64,000 nucleotides of DNA from Stieleria marina (GTDB taxonomy: Bacteria; Planctomycetota; Planctomycetia; Pirellulales; Pirellulaceae). Location of the stretch: the NCBI GenBank assembly GCA_007741555.1, contig CP036526.1, positions 1,488,001-1,552,000 on the forward strand, written 5' to 3'. The position numbers and the translations under genes are program-made. Positions 53,077 through 61,904 of this stretch are shown one piece after another. The first letter of the stretch is position 1; each line of letters starts with the position of its first letter. The notes below the pieces were generated by a model, which made no database searches, was not told the origin of the DNA, and saw only the letters and a program-made list of their open reading frames with translations.

Positions 53077-53982
53077 ATGAAACAGTTGTTTTTAATCAGT
53101 ATCGCCGTGTCGATTTGCTTTTCGCTGATGGTGCCGGCGTTGCACGCCGGGAAACTCAGCAGTGTGCGCGATGCAACACGAAAACCTCGTCCATCCAAAC
53201 ACAAGTCGTCTTCGCGTGATCACGATGATGATCAAGACGACGACGATGACGATCACCGCCACTCTGGCAAGCGTCGGGGCTCGACTCGCTCACGCCATCG
53301 CGCGTCAAACTCCAATCAGTTCGGAATCTCGTTCTACTCAGCGGATGACTGTCGTTCGACTTGCCAGCCATTGCGAGTGCAATGCCCCAGTGCACAGTCC
53401 AATCAGAATCTAGATGGCTGTTACACCGCTGACAGCTATGTGGTGGACGAAATCATTTCGGCTCCGCAACCGGCACCTGCTCCGATCCGTCAGCAGCTTG
53501 ATGCATGGAGCCACCGAGTCACGCTCTTCGGTGGCACGGATTTTGATGATCTCGAACAGGCACAATTCGCTTGGTTGGCTCAGCAGCCCGGCGGTTTAGG
53601 GTTAGATCTGAGTGCGATGATGTTTCGTGAAGAAGATGGCCACTTTCGTGATTCGCTTTGGATCGGAGACGCCAACTTGATGGTCGAACCGGTCACCGGA
53701 GCACTGCGAACACGCTTTGGACTGGGAATGAATTGGTTGGGCGATCGCGAAGGTTTCGAAGCAGGCGTGAACTTCACCGCTGGATTCGACTTGCACCTTG
53801 ATCCACTGGTCGTCAGTGGCGAGGTTGATCTGGGAACACTGGGGACGGCTGACTATTCGCATTGCCAACTGACGCTTGGTTGCCAAGTCGAATCCGTCGA
53901 GTGGTTTGCCGGCTACAACCGCTACGAAATTGGCGGCACGACGCTGGACGGCATGATCTATGGAGTCCGGCTGCGATTCTAA
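53077..53982 (+). CDS. Secreted cysteine-containing protein, probable outer-membrane beta-barrel
   Basis: 301 residues with a signal peptide (about 1-24, ending LHAG). Next is a low-complexity region rich in K/S and then D/H (SSRDHDDDQDDDDDDHRHSG). A cysteine-rich segment follows (DDCRSTCQPLRVQC). From about residue 150 alternating hydrophobic strands appear: HRVTLFGGTDFDD, LRTRFGLGMNWL, FEAGVNFTAGFDLHL, VEWFAGYNRYEIG and the terminal GMIYGVRLRF. The terminal F is a common beta-barrel signal. Its D/H-run could bind metal. Function unknown. Confidence 0.7.
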   Translation: MKQLFLISIAVSICFSLMVPALHAGKLSSVRDATRKPRPSKHKSSSRDHDDDQDDDDDDHRHSGKRRGSTRSRHRASNSNQFGISFYSADDCRSTCQPLRVQCPSAQSNQNLDGCYTADSYVVDEIISAPQPAPAPIRQQLDAWSHRVTLFGGTDFDDLEQAQFAWLAQQPGGLGLDLSAMMFREEDGHFRDSLWIGDANLMVEPVTGALRTRFGLGMNWLGDREGFEAGVNFTAGFDLHLDPLVVSGEVDLGTLGTADYSHCQLTLGCQVESVEWFAGYNRYEIGGTTLDGMIYGVRLRF

Positions 53983-53994
53983 GGGCGATATTTC

Positions 53995-54048
53995 CTGCCC
54001 GGGCCTCGCTCTCTGCCCGGGCGATTCTCTCTGCCTGGGCGTTACGTC
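53995..54048. repeat. Three 18-bp tandem units with GCCCGGGC cores
   Basis: Units start at 53995, 54013 and 54031. Their first ten bases are CTGCCCGGGC, CTGCCCGGGC and CTGCCTGGGC, and the last eight vary. The core GCCCGGGC is self-complementary and could pair with its neighbours. It lies in the gap between two convergent genes and might end transcription or stabilise 3' ends. Confidence 0.8.
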
Positions 54049-54072
54049 TGAGCATTTCGCTCGGCAGCTGAT

Positions 54073-55056
54073 TTAGAGGTGCATCGATTTTATCCATTCA
54101 ACCGAAGCGTCCAAACTCTCGTCGGCAGGACGAATTTGGTAACCCAGTTCGTGGATCGCGCGGGAGCTGTCGTACCAGTGATACTGACTACTGATTTTCA
54201 CGTTAGCGCTGTTCATGTCGACTTCGTGGCCGGTCAATTTGCTCCAGCAATCACCCGCGACGGCTCCGATCAGCCGTTGCAGCGGTCCTGCTCTCATGAA
54301 GGATTTTTGCGTGCCGATTCTCTCGCTCATTTCGTCCCAGAGTTTGCGGTACATCCAATTGTGACCCGCCAAAATGTATTGCCGCCCGTCATCACGACCC
54401 TTTTCAATCGCGGAGATCACTCCCGCTGCCACATCCCGCGAATCACAAACGCTGCAGCCACCCGAAGGCGCAATCGGAGTCCAGTTGCGAGCCAGTTCCA
54501 AAATCATTCGCCCGCTGCTGGGTTTCCAATCCCAAGGGCCGAGCATGAAGCCTGGGTGAACAATGCTTGCACGTAGACCTTGAGAAACACCCTTCAAGAC
54601 TTCCGCGACGCCGGCTCGTTTGCTGACAATGTACGAACAAGGAACTTGTCCGCCGGCGTGATCGAGGGAGGTTTCTTCATCGGCAATTGCTTCGCGAGAT
54701 CCAACCGCCAGCGTATTGACGGTGCCAACAGCGACCAGTTTGCGGTCGTGTTTCAAGCAAGCATCCACGATCGCTTTGGTGCCATCGCGATTGACTCGCA
54801 TCGATTCGTCACGTTTTTTCCAGCCCAAGTGAATCAGGGCCGCTGAATGAATGACGGCATCGCAGCGACCGATCGCATCGTCAATCAGCTGCGTGTCGGA
54901 GAGGTCTCCGACTACAAATTCGGGCTGAAGTTCACAAAACGGCTGGGTGTCTTTGCCGTTGCGTAACAGTGCGACCGATTCATGGCCGTCGGCGGCAAGC
55001 TGACGCAGGATGGTGTTTCCCAGTAGTCCTGTGCCCCCTGTAACGAAAACTTTCAT
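54073..55056 (-). CDS. NAD-dependent epimerase/dehydratase (extended SDR)
   Basis: 327 residues from ATG 55056. MKVFVTGGTGLLGNTIL is the NAD-binding GxxGxxG motif. VGDLSD and AVIHSAALIHLGWKKRDESMRVNRDGT follow, and the active-site YIVSK (tyrosine-lysine pair) is present. The C-terminal region GFMLGPWDWKPSSGRMI lies near the substrate pocket. It looks like the hopanoid-associated or dihydroflavonol-4-reductase-like sugar epimerase group. The substrate is unknown. The frame continues to 55170 without family match. Confidence 0.88.
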   Translation of the reverse strand: MKVFVTGGTGLLGNTILRQLAADGHESVALLRNGKDTQPFCELQPEFVVGDLSDTQLIDDAIGRCDAVIHSAALIHLGWKKRDESMRVNRDGTKAIVDACLKHDRKLVAVGTVNTLAVGSREAIADEETSLDHAGGQVPCSYIVSKRAGVAEVLKGVSQGLRASIVHPGFMLGPWDWKPSSGRMILELARNWTPIAPSGGCSVCDSRDVAAGVISAIEKGRDDGRQYILAGHNWMYRKLWDEMSERIGTQKSFMRAGPLQRLIGAVAGDCWSKLTGHEVDMNSANVKISSQYHWYDSSRAIHELGYQIRPADESLDASVEWIKSMHL

Positions 55057-55469
55057 GTCGCTTTTAATGAATGCAGTGCTTGGCGGCCAAGTGAGTGATC
55101 GTGAAACACGACGTCCAATCGTTTCAAAAGCTTGCTTGCATTCGGCGAACTCTGCAAGGCTTATCGGCAACGAAAACCAAATGTGGACGAATCGTCGCAG
55201 AATTCATCTTGGGATCGGCGAGGTCAAATCGCTAGACTCCAGACCAATGACCGACTTGCCTGCTGCGTTGAACGGACTTGTCTAACGCGCCGAGCAGTAT
55301 GGCTGTCGATGGCGGACCAATGAATCGTAGCTGGCGGACAATTGCGTTGGCGAACGAAATTACGCGGGCGTTGGAATTGTGCCAACGAAGTATGCACGGA
55401 TAAGCACGCGAAAACACGGCCCACTCGGGTGACGGTTTTCCGCTGGATTAGTTTGACAAGGATGTGACT
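55057..55469. promoter_or_regulatory. 413-bp divergent promoter region between SDR and AsmA-like genes
   Basis: No gene is seen on either strand. A short hairpin CGTTGG-AATTGTG-CCAACG lies at 55369-55387. The AAGGA at 55458-55462 is the ribosome site of the AsmA-like gene. Confidence 0.4.
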
Positions 55470-58400
55470 GTGGCCACCGACGATTATTTGCTTGACGAAG
55501 TCGAACGATCGCAACGCAATCATACGCGTCGACGACGACGCGGTCGCGCGGCCCGCCGCCGCATCTATCTTTTTATCGGGATTGCTCTGCTGGGCTTGAT
55601 CGTGCTGTCGACGCCGACGTTTGTTAGCCAGTCTCCGCTGGGCCGGTCGATGGTGAAGCGGACGGCAGCAAGCTATGGACTGGACGTCGAAGTGGATTCG
55701 ATGAGTGTCGGTTGGATCACTCCTTTGAGCTTTCAAGGAATCCAAGTCATCGGCACACAAAGTGGAAGCCAAGTGTTGATCGATGAAGTGGATACGACCT
55801 TAACCGTCCGCGAATTGATATCCGCAAACGCCTCCAATTTTGGTGATGTGGTTTTGCGTGGCATTGATGTGACGTGCAGTATGCAAGACGGGCGATGCAG
55901 CCTGGAAGACGATCTGCAGCAGCTTCTCGCTCCATCGGACCAGCCAAGCGATCCCGTCGAAGGCTCCGTGGAGATTCATGACGCATCGGTTGTAGTCACC
56001 GACGTGCAAACTGGTCAGGCGTGGCAGTTGGCTCAGTCCAACGCGACCGTCGCCCTGACACCCATCGAAATTCGCACCACGTTCGCTGGGGTTCTAAACG
56101 AGCCCGCCGGCGGCGGCGGTGCTATCCAGGGCAGCCTTTCTTACTCGCTGACGAATGCTAACTCGGGCAACGCACTCGCTGAAGCGGCCGCATGGGATTT
56201 GAACCTCGACAGCGAATCACTCCCGCTATCGGTCGTAACGCTGCTGTGTCGTCGGTTTCCCTCGGAAACTGCCGGGATGCCAACTGATTTGAGCGGCGAT
56301 GCCACCGGCGCGATTCGCGCCACTGGACAAGCAAACGGAAACATCCAGGCAACCCTCAGCACACTGCAGATTCGCAACCTGAATGCCACCGAACCGCGTC
56401 AGTTGGGCGACGAACGTGCTGCGCGCGTTTGGAAAAACAAATTGGCAACCTTCGACGGCGACCTTGTTTTGGCCGGCAACCGCGTCATCGGCCGGGACCT
56501 TACCGCGCAAGCCGACTTTGCAACGGCAACTCTCAACGGCGCATTTTCGCGATCGATCACTTTGGCCGGGGAAAGCAACAACCCCATGAGGTGGCTGGAA
56601 GCTTTGGACGGAAGTGCCCAAGCGGAAATCGATTTGGCACTCTTGGACGCAGCGCTGCCGGGGTTGCTACCGCTTCGCGACGAAACACAAATCATTAAGG
56701 GCCGCGCGACCGCACAAATCAATTCGCAGTCCGCTGTCCATGGACGACGTAGCCGATTGACGATCCAGAGCGATGCTTTGCACGCTCGGGCTCGCGGACG
56801 TGCAATCGTTCTCCAGCCGATCACTATCAACACGACCGTCCTGGATGAACAAGGCAATGTTCGGGCTGAATCGTTTCAGCTAACCAGTTCCTTTGCCAGC
56901 GCGGTTGGCGAAGGTGATTTTCAAGCGGGCCGCGCAGATTTCCAAATCGATTTTGGACGTCTTTCTGCGATCCTGCAGCCGATCGTCGATATGTCCGACA
57001 CCAGCCTGGGTGGTTCAGCGAAAGGGAACTTTCAATGGAACGCATCGAATCAAAACGTCTGGCGACTCAGCGGAGATGCCGACGCTTCGAATTTGCTGGT
57101 CACCTTGCCAAGCGGGCAAAGTCTAAAGCGTCAGTCGCTTCGTGGGACTCTCGAGGCCGTGGGCCGATGGGGTGGCAATTCGCTGGAAGAATTGACCCGC
57201 GCAAAAGCGTCATTCAGTAGCAGTGGTTTGAACTTGGATGCCGAACTATCTGGTTCGGTTCAAAACCCAAGCGGCACCATTCCTCTGCCGATCAAACTGA
57301 CCGCGAATGGTCGCATGGAAACACTTGCTGAAACGCTTGGGCCATGGCTGCCTGCCGAATTGCACGATGTCCAAGGTGGTTTTGATATTCGTTCCCAGGG
57401 CGAATTTTCCACCGTCGCAGTACTGCTAAGCGACACGACAGCACAATTTACTGACCCACGCGTCGCTTATGCGGACCGCTGGTTCAGTCAGAAAGACGTC
57501 AAAGTGGATTTTAGTGGCGAGCTGAATTGGCCGTCGGGCGATTTCTACAGTCGTTCGCTAACGGTTGCCGGTGATGCCGTTTCGCTTGCGATGAAAGGTC
57601 AGGCAACAACTAAAAATGTTGACTTGGAAGTAGCGTGGCGAGCAAAGTTGGATCGGATTCAAGGCAGCGTGCGGAAACGCGTGGCGAATTGGCGTCGAGA
57701 AAAACCCGTGGTGGCCAAGTCACGCAGCAAAGACAACGAAAGCGTTTTTCGACACGTTGGCTATCAAGCAAACACGGCTCGCGAAGTTGCGCAATCCGAC
57801 GATTGGCTGGTCACAGGAGATTGCGAAGGAAACTTCAGCGTCAAAAGCAACGGAGACGTGCTCAGCATCGACTCCAATTCGACGGGCAAGAACGTGTCCG
57901 TGATTCAGCCACCCGATGCCAGCGCCCAGTCATACACCGTCGGTCCTATGCCACGGCAATCCAATCAAGGTCGCTCGCCAGGACGCCTTCATTCGCGGGT
58001 CGTTTGGTCCGAACCAAATGTTTCCGTCAGCGGACCGATTCGCCTGAACCGCCAAAACGGAAAAATCAACGCCGATGGAGTTCGCATCGTCGGCGACTGG
58101 TTCGCCACGACGTTGACCGGCCATGCGATCTGGAATGAATCCGTCGGGGACGTGGTTTTGAAAGGCCCCGCTGGCTTCAAGATGGACGAGATTTCAAAAC
58201 GTCTGACCACTCTGACCGGAACAGCCATCGCCGTGGAAGGCGTTCATGAAACGCCACTGGAGATCCACGCCGCCCGAGACAATGTTGGCAATGTTGCTTT
58301 CACCGTGCAAGGAAACTTGGGCTGGGATCTGGGTGAAATCGCTGGGGTCCAGTTTGGCGGTGCAACGGTGCCGGTACAGCTGACCGAAACGACCGTGGAG

Positions 58401-59228
58401 ATTTCGCCTGCGACTGTCCCGGTAGGCCAAGGGCAAGTGAATTTGGCGGGCGAAGTTTTTTATCGTCCCGGACCAGTCTACTTGCGTGCGAGGCCCGGAA
58501 CCGTTGCGACCAACTTGCGGCTGACGCCTGACATGACACGCCGATGGCTCAAGTATTTGGCACCGCTGGCGGCGGATGCAGCGCAAGTGGACGGCACGAT
58601 GAGCGTCGAATTAGATGAAGCGATTGTGATCATCGACACGCCTAATCTGAGCCGAGTGAAGGGACGCATCAATATCGAACAAGCTCGAATGACCAGCGGG
58701 CCGCTGACGTCGCAAATCATCGGTGGTTTGGAGCAACTCAAATCACTTGCTCAGATGTCGGTGCCCGGTGAAGCACGCGATCCGTCGACGTTAATCACTT
58801 TGCCAGCCCAAACCGTGGACTTTGCTTTGGAAAATGGCGTCGTCAGTCATCAACGACTGTTTTTTGACATCGATCGCGCAAAGATGATGTCCAGCGGTCA
58901 AGTCAGCCTGGATTCACGAGTCGATCTAGTTGCTCAAGTTGAGCTGGACGAAAATTGGCTTGGCAGCGACCTCAAAGGACTGGCTGGAAATTCGGTTTCT
59001 TTGCCAATCACAGGCACCCTCAGTCGTCCTACTCTGGACCATGGCGGCATCAGCGACGTGCTGACTCAACTAGGAACTCAGGCGGCTGCGAACGTCGCAC
59101 AGAAAACCGTAAACGATTTGCTCCAGGGGCAATTGGACAAAGGCATGCAGGGCATCAACAAGAGCTTTAAGAATCTCGAAGGCGGATTCAAAAGCATCAA
59201 AAGCTTTGACAAACTTTTTAACCGTTAG
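55470..59228 (+). CDS. AsmA-like/TamB-type large envelope protein
   Basis: 1252 residues after the initiator, from a GTG at 55470 with AAGGA seven nt upstream (another GTG at 55464 is in frame). A basic N-terminus (RRRRRGRAARRR) precedes one membrane helix at about 31-50. Then DVEVDSMSVGWITPLSFQGIQVIG and LIDEVDTTLTVRELIS are typical of AsmA/DUF3971 proteins. The rest is repetitive beta-rich sequence. The last part (TLITLPAQTVDFALENGVVSHQRLFFDIDRAKMMSSGQVSLDS and IPLPITGTLSRPTL) is the common AsmA C-terminal module. Relatives form hydrophobic grooves that bridge the inner and outer membranes for phospholipid transport. It faces the MCE operon. Confidence 0.85.
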   Translation: MATDDYLLDEVERSQRNHTRRRRRGRAARRRIYLFIGIALLGLIVLSTPTFVSQSPLGRSMVKRTAASYGLDVEVDSMSVGWITPLSFQGIQVIGTQSGSQVLIDEVDTTLTVRELISANASNFGDVVLRGIDVTCSMQDGRCSLEDDLQQLLAPSDQPSDPVEGSVEIHDASVVVTDVQTGQAWQLAQSNATVALTPIEIRTTFAGVLNEPAGGGGAIQGSLSYSLTNANSGNALAEAAAWDLNLDSESLPLSVVTLLCRRFPSETAGMPTDLSGDATGAIRATGQANGNIQATLSTLQIRNLNATEPRQLGDERAARVWKNKLATFDGDLVLAGNRVIGRDLTAQADFATATLNGAFSRSITLAGESNNPMRWLEALDGSAQAEIDLALLDAALPGLLPLRDETQIIKGRATAQINSQSAVHGRRSRLTIQSDALHARARGRAIVLQPITINTTVLDEQGNVRAESFQLTSSFASAVGEGDFQAGRADFQIDFGRLSAILQPIVDMSDTSLGGSAKGNFQWNASNQNVWRLSGDADASNLLVTLPSGQSLKRQSLRGTLEAVGRWGGNSLEELTRAKASFSSSGLNLDAELSGSVQNPSGTIPLPIKLTANGRMETLAETLGPWLPAELHDVQGGFDIRSQGEFSTVAVLLSDTTAQFTDPRVAYADRWFSQKDVKVDFSGELNWPSGDFYSRSLTVAGDAVSLAMKGQATTKNVDLEVAWRAKLDRIQGSVRKRVANWRREKPVVAKSRSKDNESVFRHVGYQANTAREVAQSDDWLVTGDCEGNFSVKSNGDVLSIDSNSTGKNVSVIQPPDASAQSYTVGPMPRQSNQGRSPGRLHSRVVWSEPNVSVSGPIRLNRQNGKINADGVRIVGDWFATTLTGHAIWNESVGDVVLKGPAGFKMDEISKRLTTLTGTAIAVEGVHETPLEIHAARDNVGNVAFTVQGNLGWDLGEIAGVQFGGATVPVQLTETTVEISPATVPVGQGQVNLAGEVFYRPGPVYLRARPGTVATNLRLTPDMTRRWLKYLAPLAADAAQVDGTMSVELDEAIVIIDTPNLSRVKGRINIEQARMTSGPLTSQIIGGLEQLKSLAQMSVPGEARDPSTLITLPAQTVDFALENGVVSHQRLFFDIDRAKMMSSGQVSLDSRVDLVAQVELDENWLGSDLKGLAGNSVSLPITGTLSRPTLDHGGISDVLTQLGTQAAANVAQKTVNDLLQGQLDKGMQGINKSFKNLEGGFKSIKSFDKLFNR

Positions 59229-59278
59229 GTCGGCTGTCGCAGGTTGTTGGACGCTCCCTCGCGGCATGCGAATGTGAG

Positions 59279-59752
59279 CTATCTACGGCCCGGTGCATTG
59301 GCCAGCTTTGTTAATTCGCCTTGATCCAGAAAAACGACTGCGCATGTGGTGCACGTGTCGATCACGGCGTTGCCGGGACCGCCATAGGCGTGAGTCTCGA
59401 ACAGACTGGTGCACGTCGGACAAATTCGCCGCACTTGCAATTGGGACGCATCCATCGGTTCAGGCATGATGCCCGAGTCTTTTTTTGATGCCCGAAGGTG
59501 CTGGATTAGCATTGCGAATACGTCTTGCTGAAACAGCATACTTTGGCACGACGGGCAGCCTGCGAACTGGCACCCCGCTAACTCACCGATTTGCAATTCG
59601 CACTGGCATTTGGGGCACAAGACTCCGACCCCGCGATTGAGCGACTGGCCGCCCTCATCAAATCTTGGCGCGGGCGATGCTTGTTTCAGCGATGCAACAC
59701 TGGCCAGAAAGTTATCCAGGTTGCTGGGAGATTCTTGGTCGTGGGTGTGCAT
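59279..59752 (-). CDS. zf-TFIIB-type zinc-ribbon protein
   Basis: 157 residues. Two zinc-binding clusters are visible: LCPKCQCELQIGELAGCQFAGCPSC and ICPTCTSLFETHAYGGPGNAVIDTC.TC. The second half with VVFLDQGELTKLAN fits the zf-TFIIB family (CP.C...L......GV.ID.C..C.G.WLD.GEL). The N-terminal 45 residues are polar. Members are common, small and uncharacterised. It lies 18 bp downstream of the MCE-PDZ gene, so it is probably the last gene of the Mla-type operon. Confidence 0.88.
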   Translation of the reverse strand: MHTHDQESPSNLDNFLASVASLKQASPAPRFDEGGQSLNRGVGVLCPKCQCELQIGELAGCQFAGCPSCQSMLFQQDVFAMLIQHLRASKKDSGIMPEPMDASQLQVRRICPTCTSLFETHAYGGPGNAVIDTCTTCAVVFLDQGELTKLANAPGRR

Positions 59753-59770
59753 TGGATTTCCTTTGTGTAG

Positions 59771-61180
59771 TCAATGGCCAAAGAGCGATCGGAGCGGGCC
59801 GGTCCGTTTAACGCCAGCCTTTTTTTCCTGGTTTCGTTTGACTGAGCGACGAATCAACCAGTGATCTTTGACACCGTCGATGACATCGTTGGCACCATTG
59901 ATCGCCATGTTGGCTTGGCCAGCGGCGCGATTGATTTTGGCGGCGGTTCCGGGCAGTTGATTGACTTCGCTTTGCAAAACGTCAACGACTTCGCGGCTTT
60001 GATCCAAGACCTCGTTCAGCGTCTGCGCGGCCTTTTGCAGATCTTTCATCGCGACTGTGGTTTCGGTGCCAATCGTGTCGGACGTTTCTTTCAGGCTGCT
60101 GGACGCCTCACCAAATTGCTCTGACGCCTGATTAAAACTGTCAAACGCCGGTCCCGCGCGTTCGTCGACGAGTCCGTTGAATGATTGAGCGATTTGGTCC
60201 AATTTGTCGTTGAAAACTCGGGTCGATTCGTCGATCCGTGCCAGAGTTTCGCCAACGCGTTTAAGCGTCTTGTCGCGTACGTCGTCGCTCGTTTTTTCAA
60301 GCGATTCACCGGTCTTCATGAACTGGTTAAGTGTGGGCACCAGCGAATCGGTCATGTTCTTGTTCGTTTCACCCAGCGTATCGACCATACTGCTTTCGAC
60401 ATTGGCGATCGATTCTTGCACGAGCGAAAGTTTGCTGGTGAGTTCTTCCAGTCGGTCTGGTTCAGGCTGGAACTGAATGATCGTGCCGCCGGCTTCCAGT
60501 CGCTTGGGTTCGACCAATTTGGCGGTCACCGCGACGGGGTATTCTCGGCCGTGAATGCCCACAAACAATTGGCTCCCGCGAGCAACCCGCGACATGTAGT
60601 CGTACAGTTCGCCCAGGTTGTTGACGGGCGCACCGTTGAAACTGGTGATGATGTCGCCTTTTTTGAGCTCGGCTTGTTGCGCCGGGCTGCCTTCGACTAA
60701 GCGTTGGATTTTTACCCCGCGTGCTTTGGCGCCAGCCGTCCGAATCGCGTTTGCTTCTTGGTCCAGCAGGTTCGAAACGATTGCTCCCAGCAAATCGATG
60801 CCGCGTTCAATTTCGAGGTAGGGTTCGCCGATCCCGAAGCTGCGCGCGACGACGATTTGCGAGTTTTCCCAGATGACGTTTTTAGTGTCGTCTTCGTGGA
60901 CTTTCACTTGCATCGTCAGTCGAACTTCGTTGGAACTGCCCACATAGGAAATGTCATTCACGGTTCCCACGGGTTCGCCCAAAATGCGAACGTCCATCGA
61001 TTTTCGCAGCCCACGCAACTGCGACTGATCTGCTTGTAAGTAGTACTCATTGCTTTCACTGAAAAATTCGTTCTTGTGCAGCAAAAGCAAAATGGTCGCG
61101 GCCGCAACGATCAGAAGCAGCAAAATGCTGGTTCCGACAATGCGCTGCGCGTTACGCTGGCGAAAGACCTCTGTCATCAC
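59771..61180 (-). CDS. MCE (MlaD) family protein with inserted PDZ domain
   Basis: 469 residues from a GTG that overlaps the ATPase stop (GTGA). One membrane helix at about 15-34. The MCE/MlaD domain (about 45-126) reads YYLQADQSQLRGLRKSMDVRILGEPVGTV and ends FGIGEPYLEIERG. A PDZ-like domain follows at about 153-222 (GVKIQRLVEGSPAQQAELKKGDIITSFNGAPVNNLGELYDYM). A long helical region rich in coiled-coil heptads covers about 240-430. MlaD rings bind lipid between membranes; a PDZ domain here is not part of the usual MlaD layout and could bind a C-terminal peptide. Confidence 0.88.
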   Translation of the reverse strand: MMTEVFRQRNAQRIVGTSILLLLIVAAATILLLLHKNEFFSESNEYYLQADQSQLRGLRKSMDVRILGEPVGTVNDISYVGSSNEVRLTMQVKVHEDDTKNVIWENSQIVVARSFGIGEPYLEIERGIDLLGAIVSNLLDQEANAIRTAGAKARGVKIQRLVEGSPAQQAELKKGDIITSFNGAPVNNLGELYDYMSRVARGSQLFVGIHGREYPVAVTAKLVEPKRLEAGGTIIQFQPEPDRLEELTSKLSLVQESIANVESSMVDTLGETNKNMTDSLVPTLNQFMKTGESLEKTSDDVRDKTLKRVGETLARIDESTRVFNDKLDQIAQSFNGLVDERAGPAFDSFNQASEQFGEASSSLKETSDTIGTETTVAMKDLQKAAQTLNEVLDQSREVVDVLQSEVNQLPGTAAKINRAAGQANMAINGANDVIDGVKDHWLIRRSVKRNQEKKAGVKRTGPLRSLFGH

Positions 61181-61896
61181 GCGGCTCCCGTTTGAGGGAT
61201 GAAGCGTTCATCGATGATTTCGTATTTGGCCAAGTGAGTGGAATGGACCTTGTTCCAAAGGTTGCGATTGTCGGTCACCCAGATCGTTGCACCGCCACGC
61301 TCGCGGAAACGTTTTTCGACAGCGAAAACACGTTCGCGAAATTCTTTGGGAACACCTGCAAACGGACGTTCGGCAATCAGCAGTAGGGGCTGACAAATGA
61401 GCGCTCGCACCCATTGATAAAGCCGCAGTTTCCAAGCGTCAACAAATGCGGGGCGACGGTCAGGAAAAGGAACCCCCAGTTCGCCGACCAGGCTGCGTGC
61501 GTGAGCAAACAGTTCGTGTTCGCTTCGGTCGGTGTGATGACGCTGGGCCAATAAAATGTTGTCGATCACACTTAGGTTTTGCAGCCAACCCGAATGATCA
61601 AAAACGCGACCTATCTTGGCACGCATTTCTCGCTGCTTTTCTCTGCTGGCCGATCGCCAACGTACTTCGCTGAATCGAACTTCGCCGCGTCGCGGCGTGA
61701 TCAGCCCCAAGGCGCCACCGGGTAGCAACTGCTTGGTGGGGCCAGTTGGCCTCAAAATAAACGCCAGCTCACCGGCGTAGAGCTGGAGATTGATTCGTCG
61801 CAGTCTTGATTCGCGGCCAAATTCGCGCAAGGTCACATCCCGCATTTCCATGACTGGAATACGTTTTGGCTTTTCGCTAGCTGCGTCCTTTGCCAT
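61177..61896 (-). CDS. MlaF-like ABC protein with degenerate ATPase motifs
   Basis: 239 residues, the usual size of MlaF. The overall order fits an ABC ATPase: FILRPTGPTKQLLPGGAL, VFDHSGWLQNLSVIDNILL, FPDRRPAFVDAWKLRLYQW and LLLIAERPFAGVPKEF. Every catalytic site is altered. Walker A reads RPTGPTKQL instead of GPSGxGKTT, the Q-loop glutamine is aspartate (VFDHSG), the signature LSGG is VDAWKL, Walker B glutamate is arginine (AERP), and the H-loop histidine is aspartate (VTDN). It should not hydrolyse ATP unaided. It is coupled to the MCE gene by a GTGA overlap and lies 8 bp after the permease. Confidence 0.85.
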   Translation of the reverse strand: MAKDAASEKPKRIPVMEMRDVTLREFGRESRLRRINLQLYAGELAFILRPTGPTKQLLPGGALGLITPRRGEVRFSEVRWRSASREKQREMRAKIGRVFDHSGWLQNLSVIDNILLAQRHHTDRSEHELFAHARSLVGELGVPFPDRRPAFVDAWKLRLYQWVRALICQPLLLIAERPFAGVPKEFRERVFAVEKRFRERGGATIWVTDNRNLWNKVHSTHLAKYEIIDERFIPQTGAA

Positions 61897-61904
61897 TTAC
61901 TTTT

